From Nyssa sinensis (lineage: Eukaryota; Streptophyta; Magnoliopsida; Cornales; Nyssaceae), in assembly GCA_008638375.1 (NCBI GenBank), contig VIRR01000518.1:186001-250000 (forward strand): 64,000 nucleotides of DNA, given 5' to 3'. A program made the translations under genes and the position numbers. Under the pieces are notes generated by a model. That model was given only the letters and a program-made list of their open reading frames with translations. It had not been told where the DNA came from and searched no databases. Below are positions 1 to 12,364 of this stretch, piece by piece; position 1 is the stretch's first letter, and each line of letters opens with the position of its first letter.

Positions 1-1544
1 TAAACAACTGTAAATAATACCTGCGACTACTGGTACAGTAGCCTAATCATCTCTCAATTCGCTGTAAAAGATCAATGGTCAGAATTCACATATAAGTCTA
101 TCTATCATGTCAGGATTTACTCTATTTGGCATTAGTAATACCGGTGCATCAATCTCATCTCCCATGAGCCATTATTACAAAACTGTTTCAACTCCAAATC
201 TTTTGATATCACTGAGCTTAAGAATTTGACTTAATGCTCCAATCATTTCCTAGCATCACTAGGTTTGGTAGGATAGATGTAGTGATATTGTAGCATTCTA
301 ATCCTCAAGTCCTCTGGGGTATACGTCATTCTAACAGTATCATAAAGGATTCGTAGTATCCAAATTGGGTAAGGTAGCACTGTGTGTTTCTCAGTTACCC
401 TAGTTACATGATAAGGCGGCCGTTCCTCACCGGTAACAGAGGTCCTGATAGCACATCAGTGACTGTCAATTTTCCACATTTTCTCTTTTAACCGTTTACA
501 ATCACCGTTATCCATTTTCATAATTTATATTTACTCCTAATCTTCAGTCTCGATCTCTTCTACATCACTAGACCTAACTTCCAAGTATAGGTCACTTGTT
601 GATAATATTCGTGATTTTGCTCCGTATCTCGTGTTCTATGCTCAATATTTCTAAACAATAACCTCAAGGTAACCATTAAAGTTCTCGTGTTTCTCTGTCT
701 AACATTCTCCAATATTAACCTTGCAGATGTGATAGAACCAGTAAATCAATCATCCAAATGTTCAGTTACTAAGTTCAGTTCGGCAATTACCTAGAAACAC
801 AATCAAGTGCGTAAGGATCTCTTAAGATCTAAACAGGTTATAAATAACTAGAAGGGTACCTGTGGCTATCTGGGTAGTAGTTTAATCTTTCCATGACACC
901 AACAAGACTGGTGAGGTAGGTGTGGCACTGGTCGTAGCCTTAGCTTTCCGAGGGCAATTCCTTGTTTACCCTATAGGGTGATCCTTAACAGTGCCACTAT
1001 TTCAATGTCCATAGTTGTCTGTTGGGGTGAGCTTGAGGCAGAGATTTGAGGATCTCTTCTATAAGGCGCTCAATTCAGTCTAATTGATCCTTGCCTATCC
1101 CAATATTCCTAGTATACACCATTGCTCTAAACCATAAGTTTTAGATAAGTATGTCCATAAAAGTCTACTCGTCTATGGTCTAATCGAGTCAATATAATCT
1201 ATTGAGATATTCTTTTTTGTTAACCTTGTCTATAAGATAACCATCAACGCTCAAAATAATAATCAATGTTCACATGAAATCTATATCATAGAGACTTCAA
1301 TTCTATCTATTGATTCTAACTCTATGTGATCTATGTAATTCATAATTGTCGATGTATTCCTTGTGATAACCATATCTATAAAGATAACCAGTAAAGATAA
1401 CCCGTAAATTGTCTAATCAATCAATAAGAGAATGATCAAAGATCGTATTAACTCTATATAAGGAAGGTCAGTTACATCTATTCATTCTATTTCTAGTCCT
1501 ATCTCCCATGACTCACAATCGAACCTATAGCTCTGATACCAAGC
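1..1544 (-). mobile_element. Non-coding internal region of element P (partial, leaves window on left)
   Basis: This stretch lies between the window edge and a primer-binding site next to an LTR, so it is the 5' internal part of a minus-strand LTR retrotransposon. No open frame of useful length exists in it. The first 60 bases (CCTGCGACTACTGGTACAG region) resemble the protease-start region of element O near 57100, and the last 65 bases before the primer site resemble the same part of O (58341-58400). Between these I recognise no gag. P therefore looks like a non-autonomous derivative with large LTRs and a non-coding interior, unless the gag has simply been replaced or lost. Confidence 0.6.
1530..1541 (-). 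other. Primer-binding site of element P (tRNA-iMet type)
   Basis: On the minus strand this reads TGGTATCAGAGC, the standard complement of the 3' end of plant initiator-Met tRNA, three bases inside the LTR boundary at 1545. Confidence 0.9.
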
Positions 1545-4500
1545 TGTCACGACCCGAAATCCACCCTATGCAGATCTCGTGTCGCGGGGCCGACCCGAAA
1601 GCCGTCCCTACTTTTTCCATTCGTGTATCATAGTACTAATATGCAAAGTACTAAAACCTCAAAACAATAACAACGGAAGTCTTATCAGTAATAATACATC
1701 AGCGGAAGTCTTTCAATACACAATGTTAGCGAAAGTCTTTACAATACATAATATGGTTCTACATAAACAAAATAAGAACCAAACATGACCAGCACCCGAG
1801 GGTGGTGAATACATGGGAGAACTAAAACATAAACTGATGCATTTCCCCAAACGTCCTTCTATGTCTTTAGACTCCTACCGGGGTCTCGCGGCATCAGTAC
1901 CTGAAATGGGGGTGAGGAGGGTGGAATGAGCTACAAGAGCCCAGCAAGTAAATACAGATCTCCGACACTGGTATCGAGGATCATAAAAGAATATGAATCC
2001 AAGAATAAGAATATGATAGCCAATCATAAAAATAAGATGCTATGATAGCCAATGGGAACAGTTGCCATAAGGGCCAATAAACAATAGAACACAATGTACA
2101 ATTAGGAGTAAGGGACATAACATCAACATGAAACTCTTAACATATAAACAGTGGCAAATGAACAGTGGGATCACAATGTGTAATCAGTAGGAATGGCATA
2201 ACAATGTCCTGGAATTCTCGACGATAATACAATAACAAGAAAGTACTGCCATTATAATTGATCACAATAAATCAATCAAGGAATATCTCGCAATACAAGA
2301 TAATCACAAGAACAATGTAATTCAACAATTTTAGTTGAGCAATCGTATAAGAGATGCTTTTGTTCTGTGTCAGGGCTTGATGTGCCCTCGGTCCTTGGGG
2401 GCCCGGTTTACCCCCTTCAGTGCATTCCAGTGTATGGCCATATGTCCGTTCACGGACTCGACCCGAAGGTCTTCAGTGTATTTAAAAGCATCGGATGGAT
2501 ATTGTGACTGAGCACAAATCCAGTATACATAAACATTTCATGATCATACATGATTCCATAGGAGTATATAAAAATGGAATATCATCAATTCAATGGAAAC
2601 ATAACAATAGGCATTTCAAAGCACGGTTCAACATGATAACAATGGTACAACAATAAATCAATGTCCACCAGATAGAACAATATCACATTGTGGAGACAAT
2701 AACATCAGATACGCTCAGGAGTACAAGTTTGGCAGTAAAAGAATGAACTTGGCTTGATAACACCACATGGAAGAGAAAGGGTATCTACTTACCTCTAATG
2801 CATTGCTAAATCAGTCTTCTGTAGGTTTTCCTTTTCCCGTTGAGTTCCCTATATATCAATAAATACGTTTCAGAATAATTTCTATTCACCAAATTCTATG
2901 CCTTGCTATGATCAGTATTTCTAATACTTATTTAGACTTTTATATGTCCATTGTTCTCGGAACCTCTTTTCATAATTTTGACATTAAAAATAGATTCGGA
3001 AGGTTCAGAATAATAAAAATTCACTAATTATTTAATTCAATCGGAGTCCATTTGACTCACCTATGAAGCAAGGGTATTTTGGTCATTTTTACAAGTCGTA
3101 ACTTTTCGGGACTCCGTCTCGTGAAACAGACCTCACCATTGGACTCAGAGCATCCGAGATAATAAAAATTGACTATTCATTTGCCCTATTTGGACCTCGT
3201 TTGACCCACTTTTGAGTCAGGGGCATTTTTATAAAATTAACATTTTTCTGTTGGGCCTTAGTGGAATTTTTCAAAACATTTAGGGCCGGTTTATAAATTC
3301 CATAAGCTGCGGTCTGAACCAGTTGGTTCAGACCCCAAAACCCTAAACCGGTCAGCCTTACTCCTGAACCAAACGGTTCAGTTTCATTCAAGAACCGGAA
3401 TACAATAAACCCAATTCCCTATCCCTATCCATGGTTCGGTTAACCCCAAAACCCAATTCTATTTATTATTCCAGTTACCAAACAGCCCTAAATCCATTTA
3501 AACCAAAAACCCAAAACGACACAGTTTGGTTCCGTTTTTATTTCCGGTCGGGTACCGACCCGATCCAACCCGGATCCGTCCCCGAATAGACCCACGCTTT
3601 TCCGATCGTCTTCCCCACGTCTCCGGTAGGTTTCCGGCGTACACTGTCGTCCTCTCCGGCGACGGTGACCCATTTTTAATCATTTTTTAAGCCGTTTTCA
3701 ATGCCGTTCCATTCCTTTCCCTCCAAGGATCTCGACCCTAGTCTCGACTTGCCCTAAAGCCCTCCCCATCATCACGAAATAGGGGTTTAACATTTTCGGC
3801 CGATTTTTTGGCCATGTGGATTCTTCTATTTCATGGCGTTTAAATCACGGTTTTGGCTCACAAATGTTTCTAATGTGTTTCTACACTTGTGTAGGTAATT
3901 TCTAACAACTCAAAACAAGTTTTTAAACATAAAGTTCATGGAACCCGATTATCCTCCCGAACCTGCAATTCAAATTTTCTCTATGGTTTCTACACCATTT
4001 AGCTTCATTCTTTTTGCAATAATTTCTATATTTCATGCTTGTTCAGACCCCACAATTATATCTAAGCTTTATGCTTTAAATCAAAATAACAGAACTGAAA
4101 TCAATTACCTGGGTTTCGGATTTTGAGCTCACTGTGACTCTCCCACCTTTCTGTTTCTGAACCAATCTCTCTCCCTTCTTCTCCCCTTCAGTTCCTGACC
4201 CTTCTTTCCTTTTCTAACCTCTCATCTCTCAAACCCGTATACATATATATATACAAAACACTCACCGCCTCTTCTCTCTCTACCTTATCTCTCTCTCTTC
4301 CAATCTCTTTCTTCATTCCCTTTAACCGATCCCCCAGTCGGTGGCCCTTGCCACTTGTAGCCGCGGTGGCAGCACACTCATGCACACAAGACACCTCACA
4401 CATGACCCACATGCAATTCCTTTCTTTCCATTTTATTTCTTTGCATTTAATTATATTGTATTATAATATATATATATGTCATCCAACCGTATATATATAT

Positions 4501-4771
4501 ATATATATGATATTCATAATCATTTAGATTTACTTTAAAAATTTATGCGTCGACATTCACGTGCACGTTTTTCAATAAACTCGGCTTCCGGTGCAACGGC
4601 ACCCGGACACCCGTGACTGTTTGCCTCTCGTACCTATGCATCGTAATTAAACAATACAGTCTATTACACATCCACTTTTATTTATGTCATTTCACGGCTT
4701 ATAATTCGGGATTACATTTATAGCCCGGTCCAGCCCGGTGCACATGCTATATCCCGGGTCGGGATATTACA
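1545..4771 (-). repeat. 5' LTR of element P (family F1, 3,227 bp)
   Basis: Reads TGTCACGACCC at the left and GGATATTACA at the right, so on its own (minus) strand it begins TG and ends CA. It is homologous along its length to the solo LTR at 25936-29157 and the LTRs of element O. It includes the F1 stem-loop pair at 4325-4373, CT-rich blocks and AT microsatellites. The five T's following it (4772-4776) would be the target duplication, but the partner lies outside the window. The small open frames inside are not supported as genes. Confidence 0.85.
4325..4373. other. Conserved tandem stem-loops of F1 LTR (copy 1)
   Basis: Two adjacent inverted repeats: ACCGAT...GTCGGT and GCCACT...GGTGGC. The same pair occurs at 19248-19294, 53335-53382 and 60905-60952, always next to a CT-rich block and, on the LTR's own strand, just downstream of an AT-rich TATA-like tract. 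A structured 5' leader of the transcript is an inference. Confidence 0.6.
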
Positions 4772-7166
4772 TTTTTCCATACGTCCGTTCACGGACTAGT
4801 TTGTCACAGAAGCATTGGATGGATATTGTGACTGAGCACAATTCCAGCATTTATAAACATATCATGATCATTTGTGATTCCATAGGAGTATGAAAATGGA
4901 ATATCATATATACAGTAAAGCATAACAGTAAGCCTTTCATGGCACGGTTCAATATGATAACAATGGTACAATAGTAAATCAATGTCCTCAAGATAGAACA
5001 ATATCACATTGTGGAAAACAATAACATTTGAAACGTTCATGAGTACAAGTTTGGCAGTAATGAATAAACTTGGCTTGGGGATACCATATGGAAGAGAAAG
5101 TGATCCACTTACCTCTATCGTGATTCTAGATCAGGAATTCGTGAGTGTACCTTTGCCTTTCGAGTTTTCTATATATTAGTGAATACGTTTCAGAATAAAT
5201 GCTATTCATCAAATTTTATGCCTTTCTATCATAAGTATTTCAAATACTAATTTAGACTTTACCATTGAGTCCGGAATGCCGAAGAAAGTCAATTTAGGCT
5301 TTCGCGGAATTCCATTTGGACTTTTGTACTAAAAAAGGCAAAATGGTCATTTTGCACTTTTACGATATTTATCCTTCGGGGTCTCATCTCGTAAAATGGA
5401 CCCCACCATTGGACTCAGAACGTCCGAGATAATAAGTTTTGACTATTCATTTGTCTCATTTGGACTTCATTTGGCCCATATTTGAAATAGGGGCATTATT
5501 GTAAAAATTAATATTTAATTAATTTTCCTGTTTGGGCCACAGTGACATTTCCCAAAACTTCTGGGGTCGGTTCATAATTTCCCAAAGCTGCGGTCTGAAC
5601 CAATTGGTTCATCAGTCAAAACCCTAAACCGGCCTGATCTCTCACTGAACCAACCGGTTCACTTCATATTGAAAACCGGATTGCAATAACCCTGTTTTCC
5701 TATCCCATCCTTGGTTTGGATAACCCCAAACCCAATTTCCATTTATTATCCCTGCAATCAAACAGCCCCAATCCATTTAAAACTAAGTTATAAATGACAC
5801 AGTTTCATGCCCCATTTCATATCCGGTCGGGTACCGACTCGACCTGAACCCAAACCCGTTTCGTCTTAACCCGATATGGCCCCCGAACTTCCGGTCATCT
5901 TCCCCGATCATCTTTCCGGTTACAATCACCGGAACAGTAAACCCTAGCTACCGATCTTCACTGTTTCACTCCCATTTTCATTGCTTTTTAAATCTTTCTA
6001 TGCCAAATCATTCCCCGAGTCTTAAACTTCCCTCTAGACAGTTTTAAACCTTAGAAAACCAAGGTTTCCATCGCTGTTCTTCCCCAGTTTCCGGTGACTG
6101 TATCTTTCCAATTTCATGCATATTCTTTGACTATTTTAACCCAATTTCTTTCCTAATTTATTCCTGTATACATGGAGATTATTTCTTTAACATTTAACCA
6201 AGTTTTAACACGTCAAAAGCATGAAACCCGAAATTATTCTTAACCTGCAACTAAGAATTTCTCTCTCGGTTCTACACCGTTTAATCTGATTCTTTTTGCA
6301 AAACAACCTATAAATCATGCAGATTTGAACCCTATTATTTAAACAACCTATCATGCTTTTAAATTTGAAAACTGAAGCAACCCACTTACTTTCAAAATTC
6401 TGATTTCTTCCTGTTGCTTCTTCTTCCCTCTTCTGGTTCTACTTGGTTCACTTCTATCTCTTCTCCTCTTCAGTTCTTGACCCTTCCTTTTCTTTTCTAA
6501 CCTCTCAACTCACAAAACCCGTATACATATATATAAGCAATCACCCACCGCCTCTTCTCTCTCTACCTTATCTCTCTCTCTCTTGCAGTCATTCTTGACT
6601 GCAGAGAACCGTCCATCGTTCCTCCTCCATCCACGTACCCTCATATATATACATATATACATATATTATGTATATATACACACCACTTCACCAAGTTGGT
6701 TGGTGTGGTTCCCAAACACACATACACACACAGTGATGCACACACTGATATTTTCTTTCCCTTTTTATTTCTTTTACATATACATATATACATAATATAT
6801 GTATAATACATTATATTATACATGTAGACATATACACATAAAATACATGTTTTATACATGTATATATATTCATGTGTAGGGGTATAAATCCGTTTTTAAT
6901 GATATTTACATACATTCATTTTAATCGAGCTACTTATCTATGTTCACGTATGCATGCATAGAAATACGTGCATGCACGCATTACGATGCAATGCCCTGTG
7001 GTGCTCGGTGTTGCCCGACGCTAACCATACTAAGCAAAACATTTATCTTTTTTAAACTAAATTCAGTTCCATAATTATTGTGACATAGAGTTTAAAACAG
7101 CTCAGGTTATGCTATTCAATCGAGTTGCCTCGGTAAACGTGTTGTATCCCGGGTCGGGATGTCACA
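4772..7166 (-). repeat. Right part of an F1 LTR that hosts element P
   Basis: Sequence restarts in mid-LTR after P and matches 26740-29157 to the end, terminating in GGGATGTCACA. No matching left half exists to the right of P, so the left half is expected outside the window, with P inserted into it. CT-rich and AT/AC microsatellite tracts lie between 6560 and 6860. No gene is supported. Confidence 0.75.
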
Positions 7167-7321
7167 ATATATATATATAAAACTTCAACCGCCCATTTTC
7201 TCTCTCTCTCTCTCTCTTCCTCCCTCAGCCCCTTTCCTTGACTTCCTTCTTCCGCTCTATTTAATTCTCTTTTTTCTCTTTTCTAAGAATGCAGCTTTAC
7301 ATTCAATTTTCTAAAGATATT

Positions 7322-7352
<31 letters not shown>

Positions 7353-7895
7353 TATGTTTACACATATAATACACACACACACACACACACACTTAAGCCA
7401 ACCGATACACACACACTGCACCCACATGTTTCTGCTTGGCAGCTTCCTTTCCCTTCTTTCTTTTCTTTTCTTTTTCATTTCAACACACACACACACACAC
7501 ATATATATATACTTAGATATTATACTATATTATAATTATATATATATATATATATATGTATAAATACATAATTTATACCCATCTTATACATATATATACA
7601 CGTATATACTGATTTTTTAGCACATATACATACCCTGATATGTCATAAGCTATACATGTGGATGTACGTATGTATGCATGGAAATGCGTGCATGCACATA
7701 TTACGAGGCACAGTTCTGGATTGCTCGGGAATGGCCCGATACTGGCTATATAACTGATACTATTTACTTTCTAAAACTGTATAATATATTTGATATAATA
7801 ATATAGAGATTTAAACAGCTTGGTTTACAGCTGATAGTACATTACCCGACCCGGTCTATCTCGGTATTCGTGCTGACCGGGGTCAGGGTATTACA
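7167..7895 (-). repeat. Right end of another F1-type LTR
   Basis: Begins in an AT tract and matches the terminal 0.7 kb of F1 LTRs (compare 28450-29157), ending GGGTATTACA. Contains TG, AT and AC microsatellites at about 7322-7394 and 7484-7561. Its left part should lie beyond the window, with the preceding LTR inserted in it. Confidence 0.7.
7322..7561. repeat. Dinucleotide microsatellites (TG/TA/AC/CA/AT)
   Basis: Runs of TG then TA from 7322, AC at about 7371-7391, CA at about 7484-7501 and TA to about 7558. They sit in the AT-rich promoter-side part of an F1 LTR and produce several spurious reading frames. Confidence 0.9.
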
Positions 7896-9293
7896 TTGTG
7901 GCCTCTAGTTTGGTCCGTTGTGATCCTAGGCTCGTGTAGATTCATCCCCCAACCATAGAATTGGTTTTTATGTTCGATCTGTGAAAGTCCCTCATGGAAC
8001 TGTAACCTGCATGTGGTGTTTTGGGGGTCTTAGCCTAGGCTTCTAGGTCTTGGGTTAGGGTTTTTGTAACTCTCGTGAGGCCTAGGTCAGATTTAAAACA
8101 TTAAAAATTAGTTTGGTGAGGGTTGTTTCAGACTTGCTTCAATGGAGGTCATTAATGGCGGTTCTCCCTGGTTTATGCATTTCGAGCTTTCTAGGCTCTC
8201 ATATTCTATTCAAAATCCACCCCTCAGTCTTATTTCAATGCATGGATGCAATGTATGGCTTAAATGAAACTAAAAATAGTGTCAAACTTCAAAAGGGAGG
8301 AATAAAATAAAACAGTTTTTTGAAGCTTTATACCTTAGATCGGACCTCCTAGGCTCAATATGGCCTTCAGTTGCCTCAGTTCTAGTCGTGTACCTCTTAG
8401 TCCCTTCCTTTTTTGTGCAACTCCAATGGAAACACCATACACACTCACACTTGTATTCACACACAAATTTTCATTTCTCTCTCCAGGGTTCTCTCTCTAC
8501 ATCACTCACGCCCACACAAACCAGGTTTCTCACAATCATGGTTTGATTACACAGCACACCCCCTTTGTTTATTTTAATGGCATATATAATATATACACCT
8601 ATAGATATGCTCATGTGTATACACTTGTAGGGTTTAGGTGTAATGATATAGGCTAGGGCAGAAGGTGATGTGGGCTGATGTGAGGTGGTTCAGTGGATGA
8701 TAAGGGGTTTGCATGTATGGCCATTGGCCAATTTGGGAGATGGACTTGGGTAATTTAGTGTTATATACAATTCTATTGTATATATAGGCACAAAGATGTT
8801 GGCAGTCTACTTGGTAATTTTTTGGGTACTTAAAATCTTGCCCCACTTGGTCAAGGGTTCAAATCCCCTTGGCCTCACTTTTGGGCATTTTCCCCTCATT
8901 TAGGCTTAGGCCTTATTTGGCTGGCGCAGAATTCCGTTTTACCTTTTTCCTTCGTAATTTCTTTTCTATTTCTCTTTTTACGAAACAGTTTCTTCTGAGG
9001 GTTTCGTATTTTAGTTAGCCTCGTTGTCAAAGGCCCAGTGTCGGTTATTATTTCTTTGTGGTCATCGTAGTTCGCTAATTCGAGTTTTCACGGTGTTAAA
9101 ACGACATCATCTCACCTAATTAATTAGTAATTAGGCCCGGGTATTATACCCTTCTCTCTTGACGTGTTTAATTATTTTATTGGTCTATCGTGGTCGTCGA
9201 GAGATTCTGATTAATTTCCTTAATCATTCATTATCATGTTTCTAATTAATAATTAGCGAACTAATTATTAATTAACCAGGTTGGGGTGTTACA
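7896..9293 (-). repeat. Right part of an F2 LTR
   Basis: Matches the right-hand part of F2 LTRs (compare 33250-33788 and 38040-38240) and ends GGTTGGGGTGTTACA. Includes the tRNA-like module at 8803-8866. The short frames at 8113-8656 cover repeat sequence and show no protein family. Confidence 0.75.
8803..8870 (+). other. tRNA-like A/B-box module in F2 LTR
   Basis: CAGTCTACTTGGTAAT resembles a tRNA D-arm (A box), and GGTTCAAATCC about 40 bases further on is one base from the B-box consensus. The same module recurs at 11216, 33399 and 61502 (+) and at 15468-15532 (-), always antisense to the LTR. Confidence 0.5.
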
Positions 9294-9820
9294 ATTTTCC
9301 CTTTTCCCTTTGAAATTCCTAAAAATCAAATTCATTAAGACTTCAATTAATTCCTCATTTACTTCAAATCATCTCTAAATTGATGCTCTTCATTTAATCT
9401 TAGACCCGACGTATCCTAATTTCCTAGGATTAGTCTTACTAGTCGACTTGTGGTGACTTAATAAATGTTTACTTTTCACGTGACTTATTTTTCAGTACCT
9501 ATTTTGGTATTTTGGACCTCACCGTTGGATTCGGAACGTCGAAGAAAGTCAATTTAGACCCCCTTGACTTTTTATTGGGCTTTGGGCATATTAGGGGCAA
9601 CTTGGTAACTTACACGTTTACGTGTCTTAATTTTTTTGGAGTCCCGTCTCGTAAAACGGACCCCGTCATTGGGTCCAGAATGCCCAAAATAGTCAAAATA
9701 CACTATTCGTTTATTTATTTTGGACGTCGAAATATTTTATTATTTTTAAATTAATTAAACAATTTAATTTAATTATAAAATTATATAATATATATTATTT
9801 TTGTTGAAAATTTTCAACAG

Positions 9821-9905
9821 GGACTGAGTGCGGCTCAGTGGTTTTAGGGGCCTGACTTAGGGCTTGGGGCAGTGACCGGACTTGGGTTCGAACCTGGGGA
9901 GCCGC
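9821..9905 (+). other. SINE-like head: canonical A box and B box
   Basis: TGCGGCTCAGTGG (9829-9841) matches the tRNA A box, and GGTTCGAACCT (9885-9895) matches the B box, with tRNA-like spacing. A degenerate relative sits at about 32030, and a minus-strand relative near the end of the T LTR (63595-63662). No complete cloverleaf can be drawn, so this is tRNA-derived sequence rather than a tRNA gene. Confidence 0.55.
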
Positions 9906-11215
9906 AGGGCTTCCCCCTTTTTTTTTTCATAAAATTCGAGTGCCAAACAGTGGATAACTGACTAAACGAGGATAAGGTATCCCTGCCACCACTGGGGTTT
10001 ATTAAATTAGTTCCCATCCGTGTATCCAAACAGTCAGAAGTTTCATTTAAAAGAAACAAAACGTTGCCGTTTCAATAATGCGGTGGCCTGCCCCACGCTT
10101 CGACACGTGTTTAAGTCGACACGGTGGGTAACATAACTTGGTTAGGAACGGCTGAGTCAACTCACGAGTTGACTCAGCGGGGTCTTCTTCCTCCCCACGC
10201 CTGAGCTACTGTAGCTCTATAACCCCAGCTACAGTTCTTCCTAATTTCGTGGATTTCTACTGCAATTCGAGGGTTTGGATGGCATCGCTAGGTTTCTGCA
10301 TGTTCTAGGAATGGTTGGGCATTGATTTGGTGGATCGACTTGAGTTCAAAAGCTCAGTGGAAGGTCCATAGGTGTTGTCGGTCCTAGGTTTAATTTCTAA
10401 CCCATTTCTGGGTCATTTTCCATACGGTTTGTTGCGTTGGACTCCTAGAGTCATGGGGAATCTATTCGTGACCATGCATGCAAGCTTAAACGTTCCCACA
10501 TGAACTTGCCATTGTTGACCTCTCGGCCCCTCACTTAAACAGTGCTCAACAGTGAGCCATTTGCTCTTTTTTTTTTTTTTTTTTTAAATTTTCCTCACTT
10601 ATTTCTCATGTGTTTCACGTTTTAAGACTAAGAATGATTTTCTGTGTGAGTCAAATTTTTTAAGTGAGTTTCTTCAAGCTTCACCCATGGTGGTTTATGT
10701 ACGGCCATGTCTCTGGGCTATTCTAGGGTCCGAGATACCCCTCTTTAGACGTGATTATATACTCTAGGTAACATATATGTAATAGAAAATACTAAAAACA
10801 GATTGTATATAGGAAAATTCTTAGAGAGAGAAAAAGTTGGTTTTGAAATTCTTACCCCAAACAGTGGATTCTTCCTCTCCTTCTCCTTGATTGGTGATCC
10901 CCTTGTGTCAAGTTAGGTCAGCCATTTAACCTTTTCTTCTTCTTCTTCTTCCTCCTTCACTCTCTCTCCCTCTAACTCACTTCCTCTCTCTACTTTCTCT
11001 CTCTCTACATCAAATCTACAATCACACTACTGATTTTATGGTCTTCAATTGCACACACGCAATACAGATATATAATATCACTTACTATTTTATTGTTTTA
11101 TTTTAAAAACAATTCTTTTGGTTGCATGAAAGGCCATTGGCGAATTTGGGAGGTGGCTTTGTTTTAATGTGTATATATATACATATAACTTGTACTATTA
11201 AACACAAAAAGTGGG

Positions 11216-11285
11216 CAGCCCAAGTGGTATTCTTTTTGGGCTTTAAAACTTTGCCTACTTAGGGTCAAGGATTCAAAACCCCTTG
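11216..11285 (+). other. tRNA-like A/B-box module in F2 LTR (copy 2)
   Basis: CAGCCCAAGTGGTA is close to a tRNA D-arm; GGATTCAAAACC is a decayed B box. Homologous to the module at 8803. Confidence 0.45.
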
Positions 11286-11652
11286 GCCTCACTTTTTGGT
11301 TCATGTTTCCTATTTTCCCCTTCGTGCCTTGTTGGCATTTAGTTTAATTACTTTAACTTTTTGCATTATTTTCCATTTGTGATTTCAAATTTAATATTTA
11401 CTCGGGGCAATATGTTATGCTTGTGTTCTTTTTCACATCGATTTAATAAGTCGAAGACTTATAATTTTATTTATATTTTTCACGTATTGACTTTGTTAGC
11501 TGAAGCGTCATTGCTTTAATTTCCTTTACGTACTATTCTTATTTGTCCTATATTTATTTTATTTTTAGCCTTCGTCGTCTCAATCTAATTTTCCTAAGTC
11601 CCTAATATTTAATTAGTGGCTTAATTTTTATTAACCGGGTTGGGGTGTTACA

Positions 11653-12342
11653 TTGAATATCGGATGTTCTTTTGTGCTTATTTTTCATGATTGTCTTGTT
11701 TAATTTCTAGGAGGCCTACTAGTTTATTATTCGTTGCAATCTACTGCTAAGTTAGATATCAAATCTGTAATTGTTTGATCCCTCTATTTGTGAAGCAACT
11801 AGGATTTAATGATTTGTTGCATCAGAAATTACTAGATCTTAGGAAAAACGCTCGACTAAATTAAATACAACTGCTTGTGCTTGTGTTGTTTAGCTTCATC
11901 GATCTTTCTAATTCTTAAGGCTGCTACTAGATTAAACCTTTAGTACTTGTCTTGGGTTGTTTAGTAGTTAGGGTTAATTAGATCGCTTGTTTTCTAATTA
12001 ACTACGGCTAAGGAGAGATAGGAAAATAGTTCCAATGGTGAATATTCAAATTGTGAATTGATCTATATTTGCATCGATGATCAGTCATAAAATTTTGATG
12101 GTGGAAGTTGACTTAGACCAATGTTTGTTCTTTTAATTGATTTCAATACTTTAATTTGAATTGTTCCTTAGTTGTTTTTTTTTTTTTAAATTGTTTTCGT
12201 TATACTCAAACACCCCCATCCTAGTTCACATAGCATAAAACTAGGTTAGGTGCTCTCCATGGGAACGGTCCTTACTCCACTACTAAATATATTTTTAAGA
12301 GTTTAGGTTTTATTTTTTTTGGTTGCCTACGACAGCACACCA
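11653..12342 (+). repeat. 3' part of the Athila 5' LTR
   Basis: Lies immediately upstream of the Athila primer site and ends CACACCA. Its start is hidden by the F2 LTR ending at 11652, so the true length is unknown. No gene is seen. Confidence 0.6.
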
Positions 12343-12347
12343 AATTT

Positions 12348-12364
12348 TGGCACCATTGCCAGGG
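12348..12364 (+). other. Athila primer-binding site (tRNA-Asp type, CpG-decayed)
   Basis: TGGCACCATTGCCAGGG corresponds to the tRNA-Asp complement used by Athila elements, differing only at three G-to-A sites, each of which was a CpG. From here to 13032 is a non-coding leader with A- and T-runs (12420, 12777-12800, 12891-12905). Confidence 0.8.

Larger units (their letters stand above)
9294..11652 (-). repeat. Right part of an F2 LTR, probably inserted in the Athila LTR
   Basis: Starts in mid-LTR (compare 36790 onward and, reversed, 17590 downward) and ends GGGTTGGGGTGTTACA. Carries both tRNA-like modules (9829-9895 and 11216-11280), a T-run at about 10569-10585 and CT-rich tracts. Its left half should be outside the window. 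Confidence 0.75.

Noticed and set aside
6583..8656. Short proteins in CT/AC/AT-rich LTR segments
   Set aside because: Composition is dictated by microsatellites; frames exist on both strands and are not shared with other LTR copies.
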